Below the pieces are notes generated by a model, which did no database searches, was not told where the DNA came from, and was given only the letters and a program-made list of their open reading frames with translations. The position numbers and the translations under genes are program-made. From Smithella sp. (lineage in GTDB: Bacteria > Desulfobacterota > Syntrophia > Syntrophales > Smithellaceae), in contig SCVW01000004.1 of NCBI GenBank assembly GCA_007244375.1, positions 52,454 through 116,453 on the forward strand: a stretch of DNA of 64,000 nucleotides. The letters run 5' to 3'. This document shows, one piece after another, positions 24,090 to 33,225 of this stretch (the first letter of the stretch is position 1; each line of letters begins with the position of its first letter).

Positions 24090-25475
24090 CTATTCCTTGA
24101 TCTTTAAATTCTTCTGCAGATATTTTTTAAAATCATTAAAATCACTGGTAATAGAAACGGCGCTGCCTTTTCTTTGATCGAGATTTTTCAAGCTCTCCGG
24201 CAGCGGTATAGTTAATCCCAACAATTTTTGAATCTCTTCAGGGAATTTAGCCGGATGCGCGGTTTCCAGGCAAATAGCCAGCTTTTCTTCCGGCGCTGTT
24301 TTGAAGTATTCAAAAAGTCCCGCCCAACCAACTGCACCATGCTGTTCCAGAATCACATGGTAATCTTTGTATACGTTTTTAATGGTTTCTCTGGTTTGCT
24401 TGTCGGTTATGCTAACAGAGAAAATATGCTGCCTCATTTCTTCCAGATTAGGATATTTATGAACTTGTCCTACGCGGTCAACTGTGCCTCCATAAAGTTC
24501 AAAAAATCGTGCCAGATTACTGGGATGCCCGACATTCATTGCGTTGGAAATACAAGCTCTGGATGGTGAAACTTTTTTATAATTTCCGGTTGCCATAAAA
24601 ATCGGGAATTCATCATTTTCATTGGTGGGCATAACAAGTTTCGCCACCGGCAATCCCATGCGCCGCGCATACTCGCAGCCCAGCGCGTCGCCGAAGTTTC
24701 CCGAAGGAACAGAAAAAATTGCCTGCTCATCTTTTTCGGCAAGCTGGGCATACGCGTAAATATAATAAATTATCTGCGGAAGAATCCGGCCGAAGTTGAT
24801 GGAATTGGCCGAGGTCAGATTAAATTTTTCCAAGTCCGAATCAGAAAACGCCTGTTTAACTAAATTCTGGCAATCGTCGAATTTGCCGTCAACGCTTAGT
24901 GTCTGCACATTGCTGCCGATGGTATCAAGCTGTTTTTTCTGCATATTGCTGACTTCAGTTGTCGGATACAGGATAGTGACATCAATTCCTCCAACACCTT
25001 TAAATGCTTCACCTACGGCACTGCCGGTGTCGCCGGATGTGGCAACAAGAATATTCAATCTTTCGCCTTTTGGCCGGCAATTGCTCATCAGTCTGGCCAT
25101 CATCCGCGCTGCAAAATCTTTGAATGATGCGGTAGGTCCCTGATCCAGACGCATTACATAAGTTTTAAATTTTACTTCTTCCAGGGGAACAGGATAGTTG
25201 TAAGAATCTTTTACCACTTTTTTAAGAGTCTCCAGCGGAAACTCATCGGCAAGAAAAGCTTTCGCAACAAGTAGTGCAGTATCACTGTATGGCTTTCCTT
25301 TCAATTTCTGAATATCTTTTATGGAAAGCTGCGGAATAGTATCCGGCATAAACAAGCCTTCATCCGAAGCCTGCCCTTTGAGAAGAGCTTCTTTAAAAGA
25401 GACCTTGCCAGTAAACGGAGTAATCCCCGCGACATTTTTCAAATTACGATTTGTACTGTAGTACCGAATGGGCAT
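24090..25475 (-). CDS. thrC: Threonine synthase
   Basis: A PLP-dependent enzyme converting O-phosphohomoserine to threonine. The PLP Lys lies in GPTASFKDFAARMMARL, and ATSGDTGSAVGEAF, PSGNFGDALGCEYARRMG and a C-terminal ETAHPAKFPEEIQ are class-typical. The long version (461 aa) with N-terminal extension RYYSTN is seen, as in bacteria with ThrC of the yeast-like class. AAAGG 8 nt upstream favours ATG 25475 over ATG 25481. It stands alone and is convergent with the FAH gene. Confidence 0.95.
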   Translation of the reverse strand: MPIRYYSTNRNLKNVAGITPFTGKVSFKEALLKGQASDEGLFMPDTIPQLSIKDIQKLKGKPYSDTALLVAKAFLADEFPLETLKKVVKDSYNYPVPLEEVKFKTYVMRLDQGPTASFKDFAARMMARLMSNCRPKGERLNILVATSGDTGSAVGEAFKGVGGIDVTILYPTTEVSNMQKKQLDTIGSNVQTLSVDGKFDDCQNLVKQAFSDSDLEKFNLTSANSINFGRILPQIIYYIYAYAQLAEKDEQAIFSVPSGNFGDALGCEYARRMGLPVAKLVMPTNENDEFPIFMATGNYKKVSPSRACISNAMNVGHPSNLARFFELYGGTVDRVGQVHKYPNLEEMRQHIFSVSITDKQTRETIKNVYKDYHVILEQHGAVGWAGLFEYFKTAPEEKLAICLETAHPAKFPEEIQKLLGLTIPLPESLKNLDQRKGSAVSITSDFNDFKKYLQKNLKIKE

Positions 25476-25661
25476 TATCATGACCTTTAGAGTAAGTTAA
25501 TTTCTTTAAACTTATTTATGCTAAAAAATCAATTTAAAAAAGATTATTGCAAATCGAGTTATGGAAGAACCTGAAAAATTATATTAATGATTGACAGATA
25601 AAAATGTTCCTTTTATAAATTTTGCCGTCAATAAATTTCAGGAAACAGGAATAATCGATGC

Positions 25662-26705
25662 ATGAATAAATTCGCTTTCGTACTTAATCCTTTTAGTATC
25701 AAGAATATTCATGATTATGTCTTCATATCGAAGCTTTCGCCGCAATGGCTCATCAAAATGATATTACAGATTCTACCTCCTTTTAAAATTCATCATGTGA
25801 AAAATCTACGTTCCACTCAAGGTGCTATAATTGAAGGATGTTTTATTGTATGTCCGTTGCTTTCCAAACAAGTGTTGGCCATGGAAGAAGAAGAGGTTTT
25901 GAATAAAATATTAAAAGCAGTGAGATTGGGAGAGCGAATCGGAGCAGGTGTGGTAGGATTAGGGGCTTTAATGGGAATTACCGGGAAAGGCGGACTGGTA
26001 ATTGCGGAAAAAACCTCTGCGTCTATAACTACCGGATCCAGTCTTGCCACTGCGGCAATTTTGGAAACACTTGAGCGCGCTGCGGATTTACGTAAGGTTA
26101 ATCTCTCCAAAGCAAAAATTGCGATTGTCGGTGCGACAAACGCCATCGGTCAGAATTGTGCTTTGGGATTTCTGAACAAAGCTGATACTATTTTTCTGCT
26201 TGCGAAAAATGCCGAAAGGCTTGCCGAACTAAAACAATTTCTTGCTATTCAAAAATCAAAAACAAATGTCATTGATAAAGGACTAGTGTTGAATGATGTA
26301 ATCAGAGATGCGGATATTATAATCTTTACTACATCTGCCATAGAAGTGTCATTCATCGCTACAGCCAATAATCTTAAAAAAAATGCGATTATTTGCGATA
26401 TTCCTTCTCCTCGTAATATTCCTGAAGAAATCTCCGCATTGCGTAAAGATGTTCTTGTTATTGACGGAGCCGTTATTGAGCCTCCTGAAACAGTCAAAAT
26501 TGGTTTAAAGTTGCCACTGAAGGAAGGGTTTATCTATGCCTGCATGGCGGAAACAATGATTTTAGCATTTGAAAGCAAAATACAGGAAGATTTTTCCGTT
26601 GGTTTTATGCCGGACTTAAATAAAGTTATTCAAATTAAAGATTTGGCCGTCAAGCACGGATTTGAAATTAAATTCACCAGCTTCGGAATTCCTATCAGTC
26701 TATAA
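25662..26705 (+). CDS. Long-chain acyl-ACP/acyl-CoA reductase-like protein (AAR family)
   Basis: The sequence matches the plan of cyanobacterial acyl-ACP reductase, which makes fatty aldehydes: a divergent N-terminal domain starting FAFVLNPFSI, then TTGSSLATAAILETLERAA, the NAD(P)-binding loop AIVGATNAIGQNCALGFL, VIDGAVIEPP, and GFIYACMAETMILAFE. The Cys in the last motif (residue 294) falls where the cyanobacterial enzymes carry their acyl-thioester Cys. The length of 347 aa also fits. In a bacterium of this kind it might produce aldehydes from acyl-CoA/ACP for lipids or storage. No aldehyde decarbonylase is nearby. Confidence 0.75.
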   Translation: MNKFAFVLNPFSIKNIHDYVFISKLSPQWLIKMILQILPPFKIHHVKNLRSTQGAIIEGCFIVCPLLSKQVLAMEEEEVLNKILKAVRLGERIGAGVVGLGALMGITGKGGLVIAEKTSASITTGSSLATAAILETLERAADLRKVNLSKAKIAIVGATNAIGQNCALGFLNKADTIFLLAKNAERLAELKQFLAIQKSKTNVIDKGLVLNDVIRDADIIIFTTSAIEVSFIATANNLKKNAIICDIPSPRNIPEEISALRKDVLVIDGAVIEPPETVKIGLKLPLKEGFIYACMAETMILAFESKIQEDFSVGFMPDLNKVIQIKDLAVKHGFEIKFTSFGIPISL

Positions 26706-26863
26706 ATAAAAAAATCCCTTTTTAAGCATTTTTTAACTATATAGGAAGTAACAGCCTCTGAGCATGATCAATATTCCCTTGACAGAAGAAGCCTTTCTCC
26801 ATATAAGCCTGTCCCTGATGACCAAGAGTCAAAAGTTTGTTAATTTTTCTAAGGAGGTGTTTG

Positions 26864-28096
26864 ATGGCTGGTGATACGAAGGTGTTCGGCATGCCGGCAG
26901 AAAGCGGCAGATGGTTGTATGTTGTTTTAGGTTTGATTATGAACGTATGTCTTGGTGCGGTTTATGCTTACAGTATCTTTTTGGGTCCTGTAAAGAAGAC
27001 TTTTAATTCTTCCGCATTCTTATCAATTCTTCCTTTTATGGTTTTTCTGGCAGTCTTTGCCATTCTGATGTTTTTTGGTGGCCGTTGGATGGAAAAACTC
27101 GGGCCGCGTAAACTAGGAATAATTGGTGGTGTAATTGTGGGACTGGGGTGGCTGCTTTCCAGTTTTGCTACTGACATTTGGTCTTTGGTGTTTACTTACG
27201 GTGTTATTGCCGGGGCTGGTGTGGGGTTGACTTATGGTTGTCCTATCGCCGTAGGAGCGAAATGGTTTCCGGACAAGAAAGGTCTGGCAGTCGGCTTGAT
27301 AGTCGCCGGTTTTGGCGGATCAGCTTTGATTACGGGAAAAATTGCCAATGCCTTAATTCCGTCCGTCGGATTATCTGCGACTTTTCTGTATTTCGGAATA
27401 GCATTCGGGATTATTCTTTTTGCTTTGAGTTTACCTTTAGCATTTCCTGCTGCCGGTTGGGTTCCTTCAGGTTGGAAACCTGCGGCGGGAACTGTAGCGG
27501 CGGCAGATTTCATGCCGGGTGAAATGGTGAAAACCAGAACATATTGGGGATTATTTCTTTGTTTTATTGTTGGTTCGATGGCCGGTTTGTTAGCTATCGG
27601 TATATCTAAGCCCGTGGGCAATGAAATCATAAAGATAACGGGCGAGACGGCAGCTACACTGGTCGGTGTGTTTGCCTGTTTTAACGCTTTAGGTCGTCCG
27701 CTTTTTGGCTGGCTTACCGATAAAATTACTCCCCGCAATTCAACAATGCTGAATCTGGCAATAATTTTTGTTGTTTCCATTATCATGATTATTGCAAAAG
27801 AAGGAGATACAAATCTTTATGTAATCGGTTTTATAGGTTTCTGGATGTGTCTGGGTGGCTGGCTGGCGATAGCACCGACTGCAACGGCAACTTTTTTTGG
27901 AATGAAAAATTACGCGCGCAATTATAGCGTAGTCTTTTTTGCATATGGATTAGGTGCAATTATCGGTGGTATTATTTCCGGTCAGGCAAAAGATGTTTTC
28001 GGAACGTACACTTTTGCTTTCTATCCGACGGCAATATTGGCTTTTGCCGGGATTATTCTAGCGGCTGTGCTGATGAAACCGCCAAAAAAGTCGTAG
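26864..28096 (+). CDS. OFA-family major facilitator transporter (oxalate/formate antiporter type)
   Basis: Twelve hydrophobic segments, with MFS-type loops GGRWMEKLGPRKLGII and RPLFGWLTDKITPRNS. The N-terminus GRWLYVVLGLIMNVCLGAVY is typical of OFA monocarboxylate transporters. AAGGAGGTG lies just before ATG 26864, which rules out the earlier in-frame ATG at 26837; the product is 410 aa. It lies in the cytoplasmic membrane and probably moves formate, oxalate or another small carboxylate. A strong hairpin terminator follows. Exchange of formate or short acids would suit a syntroph, but the substrate is not readable. Confidence 0.87.
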   Translation: MAGDTKVFGMPAESGRWLYVVLGLIMNVCLGAVYAYSIFLGPVKKTFNSSAFLSILPFMVFLAVFAILMFFGGRWMEKLGPRKLGIIGGVIVGLGWLLSSFATDIWSLVFTYGVIAGAGVGLTYGCPIAVGAKWFPDKKGLAVGLIVAGFGGSALITGKIANALIPSVGLSATFLYFGIAFGIILFALSLPLAFPAAGWVPSGWKPAAGTVAAADFMPGEMVKTRTYWGLFLCFIVGSMAGLLAIGISKPVGNEIIKITGETAATLVGVFACFNALGRPLFGWLTDKITPRNSTMLNLAIIFVVSIIMIIAKEGDTNLYVIGFIGFWMCLGGWLAIAPTATATFFGMKNYARNYSVVFFAYGLGAIIGGIISGQAKDVFGTYTFAFYPTAILAFAGIILAAVLMKPPKKS

Positions 28097-28116
28097 ATTT
28101 TAATTGTCTTCATGAT

Positions 28117-28146
28117 AAAAAAGCGGGCTATATGCCCGCTTTTTTA
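28117..28146 (+). terminator. Rho-independent terminator after the OFA transporter
   Basis: A 7-bp GC-rich stem AGCGGGC/GCCCGCT with a 5-nt loop, flanked by an A-run and followed by a T-run. The A/T flanks make it usable in both directions. Confidence 0.88.
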
Positions 28147-28199
28147 TTGCTGTCATTCCAAATGAATATCAGTTATTCTTAACGTTAAGGAGAATTGTG

Positions 28200-29213
28200 A
28201 TGAATACAAATAACGAAAAAAATATTCTGGTTACCGGTGCCGGTGGATTTATAGGCGCCGTTCTCTGCAAGAGACTCGTTGAGGATAAATTTAATGTTAT
28301 CGGTTTGGCCATGCCCGGTGAAAAAACCGAAAAACTTGAGCAAACGGGCGTTTCTATCATAAGAGGCGATCTGACGTTGCCTGAAACAATCCGCGGTATT
28401 TGTAAAGGTATTGACATCGTCTATCATTTAGCCGCGCGTGTTACCTATTGGGGCACCAAAAAAGAATTCTACGATACTATATACGAAGCGACAAAAAATA
28501 TTTTGGAAGAAGCTTCTGGCAAAGTGAAACGCTTCGTATATATAAGTTCCGTTGTGGCCACAGGCTTGGGTCCAATACATCGTAAGGGACTGAGGGAAAG
28601 CGATCCAGTATATAAGACAGGTATCTTCTACGGTGATGCCAAACTCGATGCCGAGGAGATTGTATGGAAATATCACCGTAATGGAAAAATTTCCGCTACA
28701 GTAATAAGGCCGACCAATGTAATTGGTCCCGGCAGTGTGTGGGTCCGTGATGCTGTGGATAATCTCAGCAGACCATTTCTTCCTCTTATCGACAATGGTC
28801 GCTGGAACGCGAGTCTCCTTTACGTGGAAAATCTGGTGGATGCCCTGATACTTGCCGGAACAAAGGAGATTGCAGCGGGTCAAACTTATCATATCAGAGA
28901 CGATTACGCTACTACATGGCGCCAGTATTTTATAGACATTGCCGGTCTTATGGGAAAAAAGGTCAAGGCAACGACATTCATTTCTGTGCCCTTTGCCTTG
29001 GCTTGGCCAAGCGCCGGTTTGGTTGGTGCTGTATGTGCCGCACTTCACCTAAGGACAACCCTTACCAGGCACAACGTTGGTATGATGGGCCGCGATAATG
29101 AGATTGATAATTCAAAAGTAAAGAATGAATTGGGATGGAAGACACGTGTGAAATACGAAGAAGCTCTACGACGCATAGGAGCATGGATGAAAAAAGAAGG
29201 GCTCACGCCGTGA
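28200..29213 (+). CDS. NAD(P)-dependent epimerase/3-beta-hydroxysteroid dehydrogenase-like SDR
   Basis: An extended short-chain dehydrogenase: NAD-binding ILVTGAGGFIGAVLCKRLVE at residues 10-30, YHLAARVTYWG, ISSVVATG, and the catalytic pattern shifted to YGDAKLDAEEIV (Y-x3-K). Length is 337 aa. AAGGAG 7 nt upstream favours ATG 28200; a GTG directly before it is possible. The C-terminal third resembles 3-beta-HSD or dihydroflavonol reductase-like proteins. It stands between the OFA terminator and the mop promoter, apparently monocistronic. The substrate is unknown. Confidence 0.83.
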   Translation: MNTNNEKNILVTGAGGFIGAVLCKRLVEDKFNVIGLAMPGEKTEKLEQTGVSIIRGDLTLPETIRGICKGIDIVYHLAARVTYWGTKKEFYDTIYEATKNILEEASGKVKRFVYISSVVATGLGPIHRKGLRESDPVYKTGIFYGDAKLDAEEIVWKYHRNGKISATVIRPTNVIGPGSVWVRDAVDNLSRPFLPLIDNGRWNASLLYVENLVDALILAGTKEIAAGQTYHIRDDYATTWRQYFIDIAGLMGKKVKATTFISVPFALAWPSAGLVGAVCAALHLRTTLTRHNVGMMGRDNEIDNSKVKNELGWKTRVKYEEALRRIGAWMKKEGLTP

Positions 29214-29561
29214 ACATGAAGTTGATATTTTATATTAATACAGCATCATGGCTTTTATAGCCAGGGTTTCATGAGTGAAACTCAAATTTCCATAACGAAA
29301 CGTATGGAAATTGGTAAGTTGTAATGAGGCTCAGATTTCAAAAGTACAGCGAATTGAAATTTGCTAGCCGAATTATCCAATTCCTATATATCGGGACTGG
29401 GAACAATCCCACAAAGTGGAAGATATGATACCTTATCTCTTGCTTTGGGGCTGATGTTCATGATTGACATACGCTTATGTTTTCCTTATAATTTTTACGT
29501 CGTTCGGTGATGGCCTCAGGTAACATCATTTTAATAATGACATAACCCAAAGGAGGAAACC
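29214..29561. other. 348-bp intergenic region upstream of the molbindin gene
   Basis: No gene is seen. A perfect 10-bp hairpin (aatttccata / tatggaaatt, 8-nt loop) lies at 29285-29312 inside a 70-bp AT-rich segment. Text similar to its right flank (aatgag-c-ca-tttca) recurs after the terminator near 31991. A consensus promoter for mop sits at the 3' end. I could not identify a known riboswitch here. Confidence 0.5.
29464..29492 (+). promoter_or_regulatory. Consensus sigma-70-type promoter of the molbindin gene
   Basis: TTGACA (29464-29469), a 17-bp spacer and TATAAT (29487-29492): a perfect match in both boxes, about 70 bp before the mop ATG. Confidence 0.85.
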
Positions 29562-29771
29562 ATGAAGATAAGTGCGCGCAACATTTTAAAGGGAAAAGTA
29601 GTCAAGGTTTCAGAAGGTGCTGTAAATAATGAAATACTTTTAGAACTTACCGGTGGAGCAAAGGTTGTTTCGATTATTTCCAAGGAATCAGCGAAAAGGC
29701 TTGGTTTGAAACCAGGCAAAAAAGCTTATGCTATTGTAAAAGCATCAAATGTAATGATTGCGGTTGATTAA
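29562..29771 (+). CDS. Molbindin (Mop-type TOBE-domain molybdate-binding protein)
   Basis: A single TOBE domain of 69 aa: SARNILKGKVVKVSEGAVNN, then IISKESAKRLGLKPGKKAYA and ends IVKASNVMIAVD. Such proteins oligomerise and store molybdate or tungstate in the cytoplasm. AAAGGAGG precedes the ATG, and a consensus promoter lies just upstream, so it is probably strongly expressed. It is not linked to a modABC transporter in this window. Confidence 0.93.
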   Translation: MKISARNILKGKVVKVSEGAVNNEILLELTGGAKVVSIISKESAKRLGLKPGKKAYAIVKASNVMIAVD

Positions 29772-29839
29772 GGCTTTCTGACGCAACTTTGATTTGAATA
29801 AAGGGGGGAATTTTCCCCCTTATTTAATTAAGAAACGAT

Positions 29840-31054
29840 ATGACTGATGAAAAACTGTATATTGTTCTGATGGGTTTGCCTGCCAGGGGGAAATCCACAT
29901 TAGCAGGTCGACTGCGTGATGCCTTTCGAAAGGATGGCATACCTACCAGAATATTCAATAACGGAAAATTGCGCAGAAGCTATTTGCCGCTGCAGGAGAC
30001 GGCGCGTTCCGAATTTTATTCCCCTAAAAATTTAACTGCCGTGGAGTTGAGAAAAAAAATCGCCATCATGAATATGGAAAGAGCAAAATCCTATCTGCAC
30101 AACAGCGGACAAATTGCGATTCTGGATGCAACCAATGCCGGCCGGGAGCGGCGCGTAACAATAGAGAAAACTCTCGATAACCATCCGCTTTTGTTTATCG
30201 AATGTATCAATGATGATGAAGATATTCTGACCCTGAGCGTCCAGGAGAAAATAAAGCTGCCGGAATTTGCTCACCTTAAAGATAAGGCAGCGACAGAATT
30301 TTTAAAAAGAATTGATTATTACCGCATGATTTATAAACCGTTGAAGGTCGAAAGAAATTACATCCGTATAGATTCTCTGCAAAATATGATTATTGAGGAA
30401 AAGCACAGTGACGCGATTCCTTTTTATGACCGATTGCGTGATTATCTGGTTACGGATGAAGTAAAGAATCTTTTTCTGATCAGGCACACGGAATCAGAAT
30501 ATAACATCGTCAATAGAATCGGCGGGGATCCTCCACTTACAGAAAATGGCAAAGTGCAGGCAACTTCGTTGGGCCGGTTTTTTAGGAAAAAAAAGATTTC
30601 CTTTATTTTTACCAGCACGAAGCAAAGAACTATTGATACGGCAAAAATTATTTGCGAGATGCAAGATGATTGCAGGATAATTTCACTTCAGGAATTTGAC
30701 GAAATCAATGCGGGAATTTGCGAAAGGATGACTTACGATGAAATTGAGGAAAATATGCCGCATGTTTTCAAAAGAAGAGGAGCAAATAAATACCACTATG
30801 TTTATCCGGACGGTGAAAGTTATGAAACAATGAAGCCCAGAATAACACAAGGAATCAAAAAGGCTTTTTTTCTCAATAGGTATGCAAATAATATTATGAT
30901 TATCGGTCATCAGGCCGTCAACAGAATGATCCTGTCTCATTTTCTCTACCGGAGAGAAGATGATGTTCCTTATATCTACATTCCTCAGGATCGTTTTTAT
31001 CACATCGTTTCTACGCAGGACAAAAAACTTTTTGAGCTCAAGCGATATAACTGA
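29840..31054 (+). CDS. Bifunctional 6-phosphofructo-2-kinase/fructose-2,6-bisphosphatase homologue
   Basis: The kinase half has the Walker A of eukaryotic PFK-2 (GLPARGKS at 12-19), a basic FNNGKLRR and ILDATNAGRERRVTIE. The phosphatase half has IRHTESEYN with His216, RIGGDPPLTENG, then EINAGICERMTYDEIEEN, YPDGESYETM and GHQAVNRMIL. Both halves are nearly signature-perfect for the animal/plant PFKFB enzyme that makes and breaks fructose-2,6-bisphosphate. Length is 404 aa, lacking the eukaryotic regulatory extensions. It acts in the cytosol. In bacteria such fusions are uncommon; the physiological product here is unproven. Confidence 0.82.
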   Translation: MTDEKLYIVLMGLPARGKSTLAGRLRDAFRKDGIPTRIFNNGKLRRSYLPLQETARSEFYSPKNLTAVELRKKIAIMNMERAKSYLHNSGQIAILDATNAGRERRVTIEKTLDNHPLLFIECINDDEDILTLSVQEKIKLPEFAHLKDKAATEFLKRIDYYRMIYKPLKVERNYIRIDSLQNMIIEEKHSDAIPFYDRLRDYLVTDEVKNLFLIRHTESEYNIVNRIGGDPPLTENGKVQATSLGRFFRKKKISFIFTSTKQRTIDTAKIICEMQDDCRIISLQEFDEINAGICERMTYDEIEENMPHVFKRRGANKYHYVYPDGESYETMKPRITQGIKKAFFLNRYANNIMIIGHQAVNRMILSHFLYRREDDVPYIYIPQDRFYHIVSTQDKKLFELKRYN

Positions 31055-31248
31055 TTCATGCTTACTTTGGAAAAGTAAAATGCATTGTGTGCTATGCCAG
31101 ACATGGTCAATATATAATTTGACATAAATAACCTACTTTAGTATAGATATCAACACAATCCGATATAATTTTCATATTTTAGAAAAGGGAATTGTTATTC
31201 AGAAGAGGTATATTTATTATAAAAAATCATGAGCAAAAGGAGAAGATT

Positions 31249-31917
31249 ATGAAAAAATTTTTCATTTTGGCGGGTGTGTTAATGGTGATTTTTTATGCTG
31301 CTACGGTACAGGCAGAAACGAATGAAGATACAAGGCAATGGTGGGAAAAAGAATATGTTCCCAAGATTGAGGCACCAGCAGTTCAAGCAGAAGAAGCTGT
31401 TCCCCCCATTGAAGAACCTGTAGCTCCAACGGAAATAATTGCTCCTAAAGTTGAAGAACCTGCCACTCCGGTGGATACAGTTGCCCCAAAGGCTGAAGAA
31501 CCTGTAACTCCGGCGGAAGCAGCTGTTCCTGAGGTTGAGAAACCGGTAACTGAAAAGATTGTTATGCCGCTCAATGTAAAATTTGATACGGCCAAGTCCG
31601 ATATAAAGAAAAAATATGATAAGGACGTCAAAAAAGTAGCCGATTTTCTGAAAGCGAACCCGGATGCTACGGCTGTAATCGAAGGCCATACCGACAATGT
31701 TGATAGATTCAATAATCCGGACAATAACATGAAATTGTCTCAGACCCGTGCCGACAGTGTCAGGCAGTATTTGATTGATAATTTCGGCATAGATGCATCG
31801 CGCATCAGTGCTATTGGTTATGGACCGAATAAGCCTATTGCCGGCAATGATACGGAGGAAGGAAGAAATAAAAACCGCAGAGTTGATGCTGTAATCGAAG
31901 TGGTGAGGACAAAATAA
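31249..31917 (+). CDS. OmpA-family protein with Pro/Glu-rich linker
   Basis: A signal peptide (MKKFFILAGVLMVIFYAATVQA), then a low-complexity linker of repeated P-x-E-x-P-V/A-T units (residues 40-105), then an OmpA-like peptidoglycan-binding domain with IEGHTDNVDRFNNPDN, LSQTRADSVRQYL and GRNKNRRVDAVIE. AGGAG sets the start at ATG 31249 (222 aa), not the upstream TTG. It lacks a beta-barrel, so it is periplasmic and would tether to peptidoglycan. The degenerate linker repeats may vary in number between strains. Confidence 0.9.
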   Translation: MKKFFILAGVLMVIFYAATVQAETNEDTRQWWEKEYVPKIEAPAVQAEEAVPPIEEPVAPTEIIAPKVEEPATPVDTVAPKAEEPVTPAEAAVPEVEKPVTEKIVMPLNVKFDTAKSDIKKKYDKDVKKVADFLKANPDATAVIEGHTDNVDRFNNPDNNMKLSQTRADSVRQYLIDNFGIDASRISAIGYGPNKPIAGNDTEEGRNKNRRVDAVIEVVRTK

Positions 31918-31953
31918 TTATTTAACACCGTCCCCATCGTTCTAAAAATACAT

Positions 31954-31990
31954 AAGGCCTCATAACCGTGGCAAGGTTATGGGGCTTTTT
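31954..31990 (+). terminator. Hairpin terminator after the OmpA-family gene
   Basis: A near-perfect stem (aaggcctcataacc with ggttatggggctt) with a 7-nt loop and a T-run. Its right flank carries text similar to the repeat-like sequence near 29330. Confidence 0.85.
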
Positions 31991-32138
31991 AATGAGACCC
32001 AAGTTTCAGAGACGAAAAATATAACCTGACAAGCATACCTATAAATATATATTCTTCATTGACATGCAAAGCTGTTATTCATATACTTTATAAAGTTAAC
32101 TTCCTTAATCTAAAGGAAGTTTTTATAAAAAGGAAATA

Positions 32139-33191
32139 ATGAAAGAAAAGAAGATTGTTCGTTTAACAGAAACAGTGCAGGGCGCGGGTTGAGCCTGTAA
32201 AATAGGTCCGGGCGACCTGTCCGAAATCATGCGCGATTTGCCGTTTGTTCAAGATCCTAATTTGCTGACCGGATTCGAGCACGCGGAAGACGCGGGAGTT
32301 TATAAGCTTTCCGCCGATCTTGCTATTGTCCAAACACTTGATTTTTTTACCCCCATCGTTGATGACCCCTTTATGTTTGGTCAAATTGCTGCCACCAATG
32401 CTCTCAACGATATTTACGCCATGGGCGCCAAGCCCTTGACAGCTATGAATATTGTCTGTTTTCCGATCAAGACAATGGATAAAAACATTATGCGGGAAGT
32501 TTTGCGCGGCGGATTGGATAAAATGCGCGAAGCAAGTGTCTTGCTTGTCGGCGGACACAGCGTGGAAGACAACGAAATTAAATACGGCCTTTCCGTAACC
32601 GGAATTGTTCATCCGGATAAGGTGTTGTTTAATCACGGTGCCAAGGTCGGAGATAAATTAGTTTTAACAAAACCTCTGGGCACGGGTATTATCAGCACGG
32701 CCATCAAGGTTGAGGAAGCGTCTGACGAACAGATAAGGCAGGTAATTAAAGCCATGAGCGGTCTTAACAAAAAAGCTTCTGAGTTGATTGTTGAAGGGGG
32801 AGACGTTCACGCCTGCACCGATATAACCGGCTTCGGTTTTTTAGGACACGCCTGTGAAATGATTGAAGGCGGCGATGTCGGTCTGCGCGTAAATTCCGAG
32901 GCAGTGCCCGTTTTTGAAGGAGTGCGCGAATTAATGGAAACAGGTTTTATTCCCGGTGGTCTCTACCGCAATAAAGATTTCCGCATAAATCAAGTCATAA
33001 AACAAAACACATGTCCTGATTGGCTTTTTGATCTCCTTTTTGATCCGCAGACTGCGGGAGGCTTGTTTTTCAGCTTGTCCGGCGATAAGGCAAAAAATAT
33101 TGTGGAAAAAATGCGCGCCACGGGAATCGGCGATGCCGCCATTGTCGGTGAAGTTGTAAAAGATCATCCCGGTAAAATATTTGTTTTTTAA
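32139..33191 (+). CDS. selD: Selenide, water dikinase SelD, itself a selenoprotein
   Basis: SelD makes selenophosphate, the selenium donor for selenocysteine. The frame starts at ATG 32139 (AGGAAATA upstream) and reads VRLTETVQGAG, then TGA at 32190-32192, then ACKIGPGDLSEIM. The TGA takes the place of the catalytic Cys/Sec of the family (GAG-C/U-x-CK), so residue 18 is selenocysteine. A stem-loop suited to bacterial SECIS function follows at once. The rest is canonical: DFFTPIVDDPFMFGQIAATN, GGHSVEDNEIKYGLSVTG and DPQTAGGL. The full length is 350 aa; a finder that stops at TGA would call only the part from about 32229. Confidence 0.95.
32190..32218 (+). promoter_or_regulatory. UGA selenocysteine codon and candidate bacterial SECIS hairpin
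   Basis: The in-frame TGA (32190-32192) is followed 11 nt later by a perfect stem AGGTC/GACCT (32204-32208 and 32214-32218) with the loop CGGGC. The spacing and the GG in the apical loop fit SelB-dependent bacterial SECIS elements. Confidence 0.75.
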
Positions 33192-33225
33192 GGAAGTTCA
33201 ACCGTTAATTCCTTCTACCCGGATC

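Noticed and set aside
29285..29460. Possible molybdenum-cofactor riboswitch before the molbindin gene
   Set aside because: There is a perfect hairpin, but it lies upstream of the consensus promoter and so would not be in the mop transcript; no known consensus could be matched.
32139..32228. SelD as a frame-broken or N-terminally truncated pseudogene
   Set aside because: The only interruption is a TGA exactly at the catalytic Cys/Sec position with a fitting hairpin downstream, so recoding explains it.
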